Origin: Christensenella sp. UBA4675 | GTDB lineage: Bacteria > Bacillota > Clostridia > Christensenellales > Borkfalkiaceae | NCBI GenBank assembly: GCA_002405165.1 | Contig: DHLF01000002.1 | Location: 1 to 41,475 of the forward strand | Direction of reading: 5' to 3' | DNA length: 41,475 bases | Shown here: positions 1-7,348 of the stretch, piece after piece | How positions within the stretch are numbered: the stretch's first letter is position 1 | Layout: each line of letters starts with the position of its first letter | Position numbers and translations under genes: made by a program | Notes under the pieces: model-generated | Database searches by the model: none | What the model saw: only the letters and a program-made list of their open reading frames with translations | What the model was told of the DNA's origin: nothing

Positions 1-192
1 CAAGAAAAAACGGGCGACGAAACAATAAAATATTTTTACGGTCCCGACGGAATAATGGGCTTTTTACATAGCGAAAAGGGAACGTTCTATTATAGAAAAA
101 ACGTTTTAGGCGATATAATAGAAATAATAGATACGTTTGGTACGGTAAAAGGGAAATATAGTTATACCGCATTTGGAGAATGTACCCTTTGA
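1..192 (+). CDS. RHS/YD-repeat protein, C-terminal end only (5' end outside window)
   Basis: Frame 1 is open from the window edge to a TGA at 190-192. The 63 visible residues carry a typical RHS/YD-repeat pattern: YFYGPDGIMGF, then FYYRKNVLGDI, then YSYTAFGE. RHS proteins are large secreted or surface shells that often carry a variable C-terminal toxin. Family members normally continue after the YxxFG segment with an NPxRYRGYYYD-like core block and then the toxin tip. Here the stop falls three residues after FGE, and no continuation is seen in the next 150 bp, so the tip appears to be missing. This could be a decayed RHS gene or one repeat-only copy among several. The RHS assignment is confident; the truncation is an inference from a fragment. 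Confidence 0.75.
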   Translation, partial: QEKTGDETIKYFYGPDGIMGFLHSEKGTFYYRKNVLGDIIEIIDTFGTVKGKYSYTAFGECTL

Positions 193-277
193 AATTATTA
201 TTGATAAAAAATGGAAATAAAAAATTATAAAAACGACAAAATTAGACAATAAAATAATATTAAACTAAAAAATTTTA

Positions 278-306
278 TTGAATACCATTAAAAAATATGT
301 TATAAT
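278..306 (+). promoter_or_regulatory. Sigma-A promoter of the immunity-like gene
   Basis: TTGAAT (278-283), a 17-nt spacer, then TATAAT (301-306), preceded by TGT to give an extended -10. It lies between the RHS stop and the next gene, so the small gene can be transcribed independently. Confidence 0.75.
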
Positions 307-344
307 TTCTAATACAAAAGGAAAAAAATAAGAGGTTGGTTTTA

Positions 345-632
345 ATGTCGTACGAAGAATTTTTTGAGCGACTTATAATACATAAAGACGATTTTAATTT
401 TAAATATAAAGACTTTATTATTGAAATTTTAAAATCTAAACAAGGTGGGGAAAGTTATTCTTGTTACATTTCCCAATATGATAACACCTTTTTATACGAA
501 GGATTTTTAGAAGATTTTAGAAAGAAAAATTATTGTTTTTACAGGACTTACAAAAACCCCGAAGAATTATTACAACAATTTAGAATTGATGAAAAATTTT
601 TAAGAGAGATTTGGGACGATTTAGTTTGGTAA
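345..632 (+). CDS. Small acidic protein, possible RHS-associated immunity protein
   Basis: A 95-residue protein from the ATG at 345, chosen because AGAGG at 331-335 lies 9 nt upstream; a longer reading from TTG at 336 would start right next to that site. There is no signal peptide or membrane segment. It is rich in aromatic and acidic residues and ends RIDEKFLREIWDDLVW. This resembles the '(I)DGxxLxEIWD' ending I associate with small proteins encoded next to RHS or contact-dependent toxins. Position directly behind an RHS gene, an own promoter and an own terminator fit an immunity role. No toxin is visible to confirm that, so the function is inferred. Confidence 0.6.
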   Translation: MSYEEFFERLIIHKDDFNFKYKDFIIEILKSKQGGESYSCYISQYDNTFLYEGFLEDFRKKNYCFYRTYKNPEELLQQFRIDEKFLREIWDDLVW

Positions 633-663
633 AAATAAATCGTATAAATTTTAATTTTAATTA

Positions 664-690
664 GACGCCGAAATTCTCGGCGTCTTTTTA
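664..690 (+). terminator. Rho-independent terminator of the small gene
   Basis: An 8-bp stem GACGCCGA/TCGGCGTC (664-671 with 677-684) with a 5-nt loop is followed by TTTTTA. Confidence 0.85.
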
Positions 691-733
691 ATGTAAATCT
701 TTAAAAACTTTAGATATTTATTTTTTCAGAAAA

Positions 734-762
734 TTGACGAATAATTTTTATTATGTTACAAT
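734..762 (+). promoter_or_regulatory. Sigma-A promoter upstream of the ATP-grasp gene
   Basis: TTGACG (734-739), a 17-nt spacer and TACAAT (757-762) with an extended TGT just before the -10. The predicted leader is about 98 nt. Confidence 0.7.
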
Positions 763-866
763 GTTTGCAAAAAGTAATCGATAGAGCGTTGTCGGGAAAA
801 AAATTTTTATTATATTTGGCAAAAAGTCGTCTATAAGTTAATAAAACGCCAAAAATAAAGGGAAAT

Positions 867-1754
867 ATGGATATTAAAGCTTGCGTAATAATAAACGCTT
901 ATTACGATAAAGAAGAATATTTTTATCAAGCAAAGAGATTAAAAGAAGAATTTGAAAAAAAAAGAATAAATTGCGATATTTTAAAAAATAATTTTTTCCC
1001 ATTTGTAGTAGAAGAAAAAATAAAAAATAAGATAAGCGATTACGACGTTTACGTTTATTTCGATAAAGACAAATACGTTTTATACTCTTTGGAAAAATGC
1101 GGTAAAACTTTAATAAACGGATATAACTCGATAGAAATTTGCGACGACAAAATGCTGACGTATATTACGCTTGCCGAAAACGGAATAGAAATTCCAAAAA
1201 CGTTGCCCGGACTGCTTTGCTACGATAAAAACGAAAAAGTTAAAGATTTAACGATAAAAAACATAATTTCGGAGCTAGGGTTTCCGCTTATAATAAAAGA
1301 ATCTTTCGGTTCTATGGGGAAAGGCGTTTATTTAATAAATAACGAAAAAGAGCTAAGAGAAAAATGTGAAGAAGTAAAAACAAAACCGCATTTATTTCAA
1401 AAGTATATCGAATGCGATAACCAAGACGTAAGAGTAATAGTTGTAGGCGGAAAAGTTTTGGGTGCGATAAATAGAAAAGCCGTAAACGATTTCAGGGCTA
1501 ACGTAGGTGCAGGCGGTCAAGCGGAAAGCTACGTTTTAACGGAAAAAATAAAAACTTTGGCGATAAAAATTTCCGAAATTTTAAAGCTAGACTATTGCGG
1601 AATAGATTTTATGATAAACGATGAAATTTATTTGTGCGAAGTCAATTCCAACGCGTTTTTTAAAGCGTTTGAAAGAGTTACCAAAATAAACGTAGCCGAA
1701 AAACTGGTAGAACTTTGTATTAAAAAAGTTTTGCAAAAAAACAGTTTACGATAA
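867..1754 (+). CDS. RimK-like ATP-grasp ligase
   Basis: A 295-residue soluble ATP-grasp protein. Residues 139-155 (GFPLIIKESFGSMGKGV) match the ATP-binding beta-hairpin and glycine loop, with K144 the expected nucleotide lysine. DVRVIVVGGKVLGAINRKA (188-206) and the Mg-binding end DYCGIDFMI...YLCEVNSN (D247, E258, N260) follow in the family order. RimK/LysX-type enzymes join an amino acid, often glutamate, to a carboxylate on a protein tail, peptide or small molecule. The substrate is not evident here. The start follows AAAGGG by a few bases. It heads a + strand run with the membrane protein and the metallo-hydrolase-fold protein downstream (61-nt gap). The family is sure; the exact reaction is unknown. 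Confidence 0.85.
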   Translation: MDIKACVIINAYYDKEEYFYQAKRLKEEFEKKRINCDILKNNFFPFVVEEKIKNKISDYDVYVYFDKDKYVLYSLEKCGKTLINGYNSIEICDDKMLTYITLAENGIEIPKTLPGLLCYDKNEKVKDLTIKNIISELGFPLIIKESFGSMGKGVYLINNEKELREKCEEVKTKPHLFQKYIECDNQDVRVIVVGGKVLGAINRKAVNDFRANVGAGGQAESYVLTEKIKTLAIKISEILKLDYCGIDFMINDEIYLCEVNSNAFFKAFERVTKINVAEKLVELCIKKVLQKNSLR

Positions 1755-1815
1755 ATTAGTTTTTGGCATTTGTAAAAGAGAAAACATAAGATAAATAGCT
1801 AAAAGGGGGGAAGAT

Positions 1816-2388
1816 ATGGCGGATTATAAAAAAACGAGAGCCACCAAAAAAAGATATGGTTCCGCTACGACGTGGTCTGACGGGGAAGTAAAAGTCAGCA
1901 AAAAAACTAAAAAAGCTTTAAAGAAAAATCCCGTGATTATACTTTTAATCGTGGCGTTAATTTTAGGCTTGACAACGGGTGTGATTTTAGGATACGCATT
2001 CACTAAATTTGAATTTGTTACTCCGACTTTAAACGGAGTTGCGGTAGAAGAAGCCGACTACGTTGAAATAGAACCCGAAAAGTTTAAACAAGAAATACAA
2101 AAAACAAAGGGCGACGATTATGTAGTTACCGGTGAAGAATTAAAAAATTACATAAAACTTGAAAACGAAAGCGTAAAAATTACTTTTTTCGGAAAAGACG
2201 TATCGGATACGGTTACGAAAGAATACTATTATCGTCAAGATATTTCTCACGATAGCGTAAAAGTTGACGGAATAGATTATTTGCAAGAAGGGACGTATTA
2301 CGTAATTTACACCTCATCTCACTTTGCGTTTAAAAACGCAAAACTAATTAGAACCGTTGTAGTAAAGGGGGTAGAAATAGATGGCTAA
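1816..2388 (+). CDS. Single-pass membrane protein of unknown function
   Basis: A 190-residue protein with a very basic cytoplasmic N-terminus (residues 1-38, rich in K and R), one hydrophobic segment at about 39-61 (VIILLIVALILGLTTGVILGY) and an extracytoplasmic part of about 125 residues, giving a type II N-in orientation. No catalytic motif was recognised. A strong AAAGGGGGG site precedes the ATG. The last 8 nt overlap the start of the next gene in another frame, implying translational coupling and possibly a joint role at the membrane. I do not recognise the family. Confidence 0.7.
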   Translation: MADYKKTRATKKRYGSATTWSDGEVKVSKKTKKALKKNPVIILLIVALILGLTTGVILGYAFTKFEFVTPTLNGVAVEEADYVEIEPEKFKQEIQKTKGDDYVVTGEELKNYIKLENESVKITFFGKDVSDTVTKEYYYRQDISHDSVKVDGIDYLQEGTYYVIYTSSHFAFKNAKLIRTVVVKGVEIDG

Positions 2389-3559
2389 GAAAAGTAAAAT
2401 AACGCTAGCGTCCGTTATATTTTCTATCGTTTTATTTTTGGCGGGAACGGTAGGCGGATTTTTCGGGAAAACGATATTATTAAGTACGGTATATGAAATT
2501 CCCGAAACGCAAAAAGTAACTAATACCATAACGAAAAATAACTTAGCAAACGAAAATTTAAGCGTCGACGTAATAAAAGAAAAAGATTTGTCTATACATT
2601 TTATAGAGCTTGGAAATAAGTATACGGGAGATTGTACCTTAATAAAAGCCGGCGACACGGAAATTTTAGTGGACGCCGGTTCGAGAGCGGATAGCGTAAA
2701 CCCCATATACGATTATTGCAGTCAATACGTTACGGACGGGATTTTGGAATACGTTATAGTAACGCACGCGCACCAAGACCATTACGCGGGATTTGCGACG
2801 GGCAAAAACGTAGACAGTTTATTAGATAAATTCGTTGTAAAAAATATCATCAAATTTGCTAAAACCAACCAAACGACGGGAACGCTTTATAAAAATTTTA
2901 ACAGAGAGCTAGACGAGAGTACAGAAAGAAACGGGACTAATGTTTATACGGCTTTAGATTGTTATCAAAACAAAAACGGCGGAAAACAAATTTACGATAT
3001 TAGCGAAAATATCGAACTGGAAATGCTTTATCAAGAATATTATGAACAAAAATCCAAAACGGAAAACAATTATTCTGTATGTTTTACCATAAATCAAAAA
3101 ATATCGGAAACGAAAACAAACAAATATTTATTTACTGGGGATTTAGAGTCGGACGGCGAAAAAAGTTTGGTAGTCGAAAACAATATCGGCGAAGTCGAAT
3201 TGTATAAGGCGGGGCATCACGGTTCAAAAACGTCTTCTTCCAAAGAACTGTTAAAAGAAATAAAACCCAAAATAGTTTGCGTATGTTGTTGCGCGGGAAG
3301 TAGCGAATATACAAGCAAAAACGAAAATCAATTTCCTACTCAACAATTTATAGATAACGTTGCGCCGTATACTTTTAACGTTTTCGTAACGACTTTGTGC
3401 GTAGATTATAAAAACGGTAAGTTTACTTCTATGAACGGAGATATTATAGTTTACACCGAAAATAACGAAGTTAAGGTTAGTTGCACTAACAACAACACGC
3501 TTTTAAAAGATACGGATTGGTTTAAAACAAATAGAATTCTTCCTTCCGCTTGGGCATAA
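2381..3559 (+). CDS. Exported ComEC/Rec2-like metallo-beta-lactamase-fold protein
   Basis: A 392-residue protein with an N-terminal hydrophobic anchor or signal (about 8-36) followed by a metallo-beta-lactamase fold. The metal motif VTHAHQDH gives H129, H131, D133 and H134. DAGS (98-101), FTGD (D254) and KAGHHGS (H279/H280) complete the series typical of the hydrolase domain found in ComEC. Unlike ComEC it lacks the multi-pass competence channel, so it is a stand-alone extracytoplasmic hydrolase. Candidate substrates from the family include nucleic acids or phosphodiesters; none can be chosen here. Overlap with the preceding membrane-protein gene suggests they are made together. Residues beyond about 345 form an unassigned tail. 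Confidence 0.85.
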   Translation: MAKKSKITLASVIFSIVLFLAGTVGGFFGKTILLSTVYEIPETQKVTNTITKNNLANENLSVDVIKEKDLSIHFIELGNKYTGDCTLIKAGDTEILVDAGSRADSVNPIYDYCSQYVTDGILEYVIVTHAHQDHYAGFATGKNVDSLLDKFVVKNIIKFAKTNQTTGTLYKNFNRELDESTERNGTNVYTALDCYQNKNGGKQIYDISENIELEMLYQEYYEQKSKTENNYSVCFTINQKISETKTNKYLFTGDLESDGEKSLVVENNIGEVELYKAGHHGSKTSSSKELLKEIKPKIVCVCCCAGSSEYTSKNENQFPTQQFIDNVAPYTFNVFVTTLCVDYKNGKFTSMNGDIIVYTENNEVKVSCTNNNTLLKDTDWFKTNRILPSAWA

Positions 3560-3635
3560 ACAAACAAGCTAAAAACGGCTTATATGTAGACTTTTAATAA
3601 TTTTTGTCATTAAACGGCGTATATATAAATAAACG

Positions 3636-3809
3636 TGATATAATATTAGGGTAAAGTTTAAAAGGGATTACGGCAATAAATTTTTACAAACAACTTTTAT
3701 CGAATTGCTAAAAATCCCTTGCCTAAAAAATAAAAAAACTTGCTTTACAAAAGGCGTAAATTTTACAAAATAGCTAAGGGGCTGTCGCAAACGCGACAGC
3801 CCCGATTTT
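3636..3809 (+). ncRNA. Candidate structured small RNA with its own promoter and terminator
   Basis: An extended -10 (TGATATAAT, 3636-3644) would start a transcript near 3651 that ends at the strong hairpin at 3778-3803. In between, three helices nest in order: GTAAAG (3651-3656) with CTTTAC (3743-3748), AAGGGATT (3662-3669) with AATCCCTT (3713-3720), and GCAAT (3673-3677) with ATTGC (3704-3708). No ORF with a ribosome-binding site is present. The -35 is weak. No known RNA family (6S, SRP, tmRNA) was recognised. It could instead be the 3' untranslated region of the preceding gene. Confidence 0.4.
3778..3809 (+). terminator. Strong hairpin terminator between convergent genes
   Basis: A perfect 11-bp stem GGGGCTGTCGC/GCGACAGCCCC (3778-3788 with 3793-3803) has a 4-nt loop, then GATTTT on the + strand. 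It lies 28 nt past the end of the minus-strand arsR gene, so it may act in both directions, although the T-tract is short either way. Confidence 0.7.
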
Positions 3810-3831
3810 AAATATATTAAAATGCATAAAG

Positions 3832-4188
3832 TTATTCTTCGATATGTTCCATACCTTGACTTATTATAGTTTTAACGTGTTCGTCCGCAAGCGAATAGAA
3901 TACCGATTTTCCGCTTTTTCTAAACTTAATAAGTTTATTTTGTTTTAAAATTTTAAGTTGATGAGAAACTGCGGAAGGCGTCATGGAAAGAGCTTGCGAC
4001 AAGTCGCAAACGCATACTTCTTCTTCAAATAAGACAAATAAAATTCTCATTCTTGTCGAATCTCCGAAAACTTTAAAAAGTTCGGCTAAATCGTACAACT
4101 TTTCTTCGTCCGGCAAGCTTGCGTTTACTTTTTCAAGTAAGTCTTTATGAACTTCCGTTTTTTCACAGCATTTTATTTGATTACTCAT
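3832..4188 (-). CDS. cadC: ArsR/SmtB-family metal-sensing repressor, CadC type
   Basis: A 118-residue winged-helix repressor. The recognition helix region is SMTPSAVSHQLKILKQNKLI. Two metal sites known from CadC and SmtB are visible: the alpha3N site with N-terminal C7/C8 and the CVC pair C59/C61, and the alpha5 site with D102, H104, H115 and E118, the same spacing as in those proteins. Such proteins leave DNA when they bind Cd, Pb or Zn. It is the last gene of the efflux operon and its ATG lies inside the end of the phosphatidyltransferase gene (8-nt overlap). The palindrome at 7029-7058 at the operon head is the likely operator, giving autoregulation. Confidence 0.88.
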   Translation of the reverse strand: MSNQIKCCEKTEVHKDLLEKVNASLPDEEKLYDLAELFKVFGDSTRMRILFVLFEEEVCVCDLSQALSMTPSAVSHQLKILKQNKLIKFRKSGKSVFYSLADEHVKTIISQGMEHIEE

Positions 4189-4789
4189 TTACTTCCTTTT
4201 CTTCTTGTTTAATTAAAAGATTATTTCTTATAAGATACATAACGGTAGCAAAAACCATAAAAGCTATGGTTACGCTAACCGAAACTACGCTGACTACGAT
4301 ATTTAATTTGGACCAAATAAGGTGAAGTACGACCGTTAAATAAATCGTGCCTGCGCTTACTTTTCCCCACCAACTTGCGCAAAAGATTTTTTGACATCTT
4401 TTAGTTAAAACTATTCCCGAAATTCCTTGCAAAACTTCTTTTATAACTAAAACTATAACCATAACGATAAACATAATCAGTTTTGTTTTATAGTCATTGC
4501 GGTAAAAATCAAACATAAGGCAAAAGAAAACGGCAAGTTGAGTAAGTTTATCTGCAATAGGGTCTAAAAGTTTTCCTACGTCGCTTACCATATTAAATTT
4601 TCTTGCGATAACCCCGTCTACTATATCGGTCAAACCCGAAACGAGTAGTAGTGTTATTGTAAGCCATCTGTTTTTTAACACGCAAAACGCCCAAACGATT
4701 ATAGGTATTAGCAGTAATCTTAATAAAGACAATGCGTTAGGTATAGTTATAATTTTTTTTGTATAATCTTTTTGAATTTCTTGCTCCAT
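4181..4789 (-). CDS. pgsA: CDP-alcohol phosphatidyltransferase, PgsA-like
   Basis: A 202-residue membrane enzyme. Residues 58-80 carry the complete CDP-alcohol signature D-G-x2-A-R-x8-G-x3-D-x3-D (D58, G59, A62, R63, G72, D76, D80). Several hydrophobic helices run through the rest. The closest role is CDP-diacylglycerol:glycerol-3-phosphate 3-phosphatidyltransferase, the committed step to phosphatidylglycerol, but another alcohol acceptor cannot be excluded. It lies between the P1B ATPase and the metal repressor, overlapping the latter by 8 nt, so it should be co-transcribed under metal control. That is an odd place for a housekeeping lipid gene. The gap to the upstream ATPase is 66 nt, so a weak internal promoter is possible. 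Confidence 0.8.
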   Translation of the reverse strand: MEQEIQKDYTKKIITIPNALSLLRLLLIPIIVWAFCVLKNRWLTITLLLVSGLTDIVDGVIARKFNMVSDVGKLLDPIADKLTQLAVFFCLMFDFYRNDYKTKLIMFIVMVIVLVIKEVLQGISGIVLTKRCQKIFCASWWGKVSAGTIYLTVVLHLIWSKLNIVVSVVSVSVTIAFMVFATVMYLIRNNLLIKQEEKEVNE

Positions 4790-4855
4790 TTGTCACCTTT
4801 AAGTAAAAGCTTTATTTTAAATATTTTATCATAAAACTTTATATAAATCAATTAC

Positions 4856-6736
4856 TTACAATTTTTTTACGTTAAGGCAACGAATTGCATTTAAAACGGC
4901 AAGAATCATAACGCCTACGTCGGCAAAAATCGCAAGCCACATATTTGCAATTCCCAGTGCGCTTAAAATTAGGCACGCAAATTTAACGCCCAAAGCAAAT
5001 ATAATGTTTTCGTAAACGATACGCATACATTTTTTGGCTATTTTAATAGCTTTCGGAATTTTAAGTAAATTATCGTCCATTAAAACCACATCCGCCGCTT
5101 CTATTGCCGCGTCCGATCCGAGCGCGCCCATAGCTATACCTAAATCGGCTCTTGCCAAAACGGGAGCGTCGTTTATGCCGTCCCCGACGAACGCAACTTT
5201 ATCGCCTTTGGCTTTAGCTAAAACTTCTTCCGTAATGCGAACTTTATCGGCGGGTAGTAGACCGGCGTAAAATTCGTCTACGCCGACTTTTTTTGCTACT
5301 TGTTCGGCAGAAGAGCGGTTATCTCCCGTAAGCATAATAGTTTTTTTCAATCCGTCTTTTTTTAACTTTTCAAGGGCAGACTTGCTTTCTTCTTTAATTA
5401 CGTCGGATATTAAAATATGTCCGCAATAAGTTCCGTCTACCACCACGTGTACTATGGTACCCGCACTATGGCAGGGCAGATATTCTATGCATAATAATTT
5501 CATTAACTTATCGTTTCCGCACGCAATGTTTTTCCCGTTTACTATAGCCGTAACTCCGTTTCCGCTTATTTCTTTTACGGATTGAACTATACTTTCGTCA
5601 ATGGGCTTTCCGTAGGCGTTTACTATACTTTTGGCAATGGGGTGAGAAGAATAATTTTCCGCATGTGCGGCATAGAATAAAACCTCTTTCTCCAAAATGG
5701 GACTATGATGAACGCCTACTACTTTAAATACGCCTTTGGTGATAGTTCCCGTTTTATCGAATAATAAGTATTTAATTTTAGATAAAGTTTCTAGGTAAGA
5801 AGAGCCTTTAATTAAAATACCTTCTTTACTCGCTCCGCCAAGCCCTGCGAAAAACGATAGCGGAATAGAGATAACCAGTGCGCAAGGACAACTTACTATT
5901 AAAAAGGTTAATGCTCTATATATCCAACTCTTCCAAAGCGGAGAATATCCGCCTATAAGTCGAATAACGGGCGGGAATATTCCCAAACATAAAGCCGAAA
6001 TAACGACTGCGGGGGTGTAAACTCTCGCAAATTTGGATATAAAGTTTTCGCTTTTGGATTTTTTAGAAGAAGCGTTTTCAACCGTTTCCAAAATTTTAGA
6101 AGCGGTGGAGGAGCCAAATTCTTTGGTTGTAGTTAAATACAAAACGCCGTTTAAATTTATAGCTCCGCTTAAAACGGTATCGCCTTCTTTAACGTCCATC
6201 GGCACGCTTTCTCCCGTAAGGGCAGAATTATCTAATGCGGAACGTCCTTTTGTTATAATGCCGTCTATCGGGACTTTTTCGCCGGGGAATACCGCAATTT
6301 CGCTTCCTACGGCAACGCTGTCGGGGTCGACTTTTTCGGTCTTTCCGTCTGAGACGAGATTTGCGTAATCGGGGCGAATATCCATAAGCGCGGTTATGTT
6401 TTTACGACTTTTCCCTACTGCGATAGATTGGAATAATTCTCCCGTTTGATACAAAATCATAACGGCAACGCCGTCCGTATATTCGCCCATAGCTACCGCT
6501 CCGATTGTGGCGATAGTCATAAGCAAACATTCGTCAAAGGCTTGCAAGTGGATAATTCCCTTAAAAGCTTTTCTAATTACGTCGTATCCGATAACGATGT
6601 ATGGAATTGCGTATAACAAAATTTTTAATTTTTCTAACTTTTTAAAAGAAACCAAACGGTCGAATATTATTACCCCGACTAGTAGAACGGTGGAAATAAT
6701 TATTCTCCAAAATACTTTTTTCTGTTTTTTACTCAT
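4856..6736 (-). CDS. cadA: P1B-type heavy-metal-transporting ATPase (Zn/Cd/Pb class)
   Basis: A 626-residue pump. Motifs in order: TGES (174-177) of the actuator domain, the metal-binding CPC in the membrane (283-285), the phosphorylation site DKTGT (D327), the P1B-specific SSHP (H365-P366), then TGD and GDGIND of the P domain. The last helices carry the FADVGVMILAVLNAIR segment with the aspartate typical of the Zn/Cd/Pb (P1B-2) class. There is no N-terminal HMA domain. That domain is encoded separately just upstream (6795-7013). The role is ATP-driven export of divalent soft metals. It is expressed from the promoter at 7064-7092; an intercistronic hairpin (6755-6779) lies just ahead of its start. 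Confidence 0.92.
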   Translation of the reverse strand: MSKKQKKVFWRIIISTVLLVGVIIFDRLVSFKKLEKLKILLYAIPYIVIGYDVIRKAFKGIIHLQAFDECLLMTIATIGAVAMGEYTDGVAVMILYQTGELFQSIAVGKSRKNITALMDIRPDYANLVSDGKTEKVDPDSVAVGSEIAVFPGEKVPIDGIITKGRSALDNSALTGESVPMDVKEGDTVLSGAINLNGVLYLTTTKEFGSSTASKILETVENASSKKSKSENFISKFARVYTPAVVISALCLGIFPPVIRLIGGYSPLWKSWIYRALTFLIVSCPCALVISIPLSFFAGLGGASKEGILIKGSSYLETLSKIKYLLFDKTGTITKGVFKVVGVHHSPILEKEVLFYAAHAENYSSHPIAKSIVNAYGKPIDESIVQSVKEISGNGVTAIVNGKNIACGNDKLMKLLCIEYLPCHSAGTIVHVVVDGTYCGHILISDVIKEESKSALEKLKKDGLKKTIMLTGDNRSSAEQVAKKVGVDEFYAGLLPADKVRITEEVLAKAKGDKVAFVGDGINDAPVLARADLGIAMGALGSDAAIEAADVVLMDDNLLKIPKAIKIAKKCMRIVYENIIFALGVKFACLILSALGIANMWLAIFADVGVMILAVLNAIRCLNVKKL

Positions 6737-6754
6737 AATTTTTTAGAATATAAT

Positions 6755-6779
6755 TCCCTAATTTTTTGTAAATTAGGGA
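6755..6779 (-). other. Intercistronic hairpin between HMA and ATPase genes
   Basis: A 10-bp stem (6755-6764 with 6770-6779, arm TCCCTAATTT) and 5-nt loop lie within the 58-nt gap. With no proper T-tract it is more likely a processing or stability element than a full terminator, and it could let the small metal-binding protein be made in excess of the pump. Confidence 0.5.
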
Positions 6780-6794
6780 TAAAGTTTGTAAATT

Positions 6795-7013
6795 TTATAA
6801 ATAAATTTCGCAGTCGTCCTCTACTTTTTTGCAGTTTTTAAGAACTTGCTTCATTACTTCTTTTTCGTTTGCGCCTTCTTCAAACTCTACAATCATTTTA
6901 AGAGCCATAAAATTAACGACTGCTTTTTTTACGCCTTGCGTTTTGTTTGCTTCGTCTTCCATTTTTTGAGCGCAGTGCGCGCAGTCAACTTCTATTTCGT
7001 AACTTTTTTTCAT
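6795..7013 (-). CDS. Stand-alone heavy-metal-associated (HMA) domain protein
   Basis: A 72-residue ferredoxin-like HMA domain with the metal site DCAHC (C11 and C14, CxxC) near the N-terminus. Start at 7013 (MKKSYEIE), with AAAGGAG 8 nt upstream. A longer reading from 7043 would run through the operator and ribosome-binding site, so it is rejected. It is the first gene of the metal operon and probably delivers metal to, or regulates, the pump that follows, which lacks its own HMA domain. Many CadA and CopA pumps carry this domain fused, so this is a split arrangement. Confidence 0.88.
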   Translation of the reverse strand: MKKSYEIEVDCAHCAQKMEDEANKTQGVKKAVVNFMALKMIVEFEEGANEKEVMKQVLKNCKKVEDDCEIYL

Positions 7014-7028
7014 AATACACTCTCCTTT

Positions 7029-7058
7029 CAAACAATTGAACAATTATTCAAATGTTTG
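7029..7058. promoter_or_regulatory. Palindromic operator for the ArsR/CadC repressor
   Basis: A 30-bp near-perfect inverted repeat. On the minus strand it reads CAAACA, T, TTGAA, a 6-nt centre TAATTG, TTCAA, T, TGTTTG, with only the single T/T mismatch in each arm. It starts 5 nt downstream of the -10, over the predicted transcription start, where a bound repressor would block transcription. Size and base content fit ArsR/SmtB operators. Confidence 0.8.
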
Positions 7059-7063
7059 ATTAA

Positions 7064-7092
7064 ATTATACGCTTGTAAAAAAAGTATGTCAA
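7064..7092 (-). promoter_or_regulatory. Consensus sigma-A promoter of the metal-efflux operon
   Basis: On the minus strand: TTGACA (7092-7087), exactly 17 nt, TATAAT (7069-7064). Both hexamers are perfect, the kind of strong promoter that is normally held down by a repressor. Confidence 0.9.
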
Positions 7093-7229
7093 GAAAAAAC
7101 GGAAAAAAATATAAAATTTCTTGTGAAACAATATATAGTGGTCAAGAGAAAAAGGAGTAGCAAATATAGTTTTTTAATTTTAAATATATATAAATAGCGA
7201 AAAAACAACGGATTTTAGCGTAAAACGCT

Positions 7230-7258
7230 TGACAAAAAACGTAAAAAATAATAAACTA
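7230..7258 (+). promoter_or_regulatory. Promoter and leader of rplM-rpsI
   Basis: TTGACA (7230-7235), 17 nt, TAAACT (7253-7258). A leader of about 85 nt follows up to the ATG at 7349, containing a GC-rich run near 7277-7285 in otherwise AT-rich sequence. L13 leader autoregulation is known in Firmicutes; I cannot confirm that this leader belongs to that family. Confidence 0.65.
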
Positions 7259-7348
7259 ATTTAGCGTTATAAAAAAGCGCGCGTAGAATTAGCCCCTTTA
7301 CTTGCGGTTTTTTGTAATCTTAAACACGATATTCAAGGAGAAATTATA

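Noticed and set aside
2344..2706. 120-codon minus-strand frame across the membrane-protein/metallo-hydrolase junction
   Set aside because: Antisense to two genes with good ribosome-binding sites and family motifs; no similarity recognised.
6994..7160. + strand open frame overlapping the HMA gene start, operator and promoter
   Set aside because: Antisense to a clear gene and its control region, with cysteine- and phenylalanine-rich content typical of a shadow frame.
7259..7348. L13-type autoregulatory leader before rplM
   Set aside because: The length and position fit, but I could not fold it convincingly into the known structure, so only the promoter is listed.
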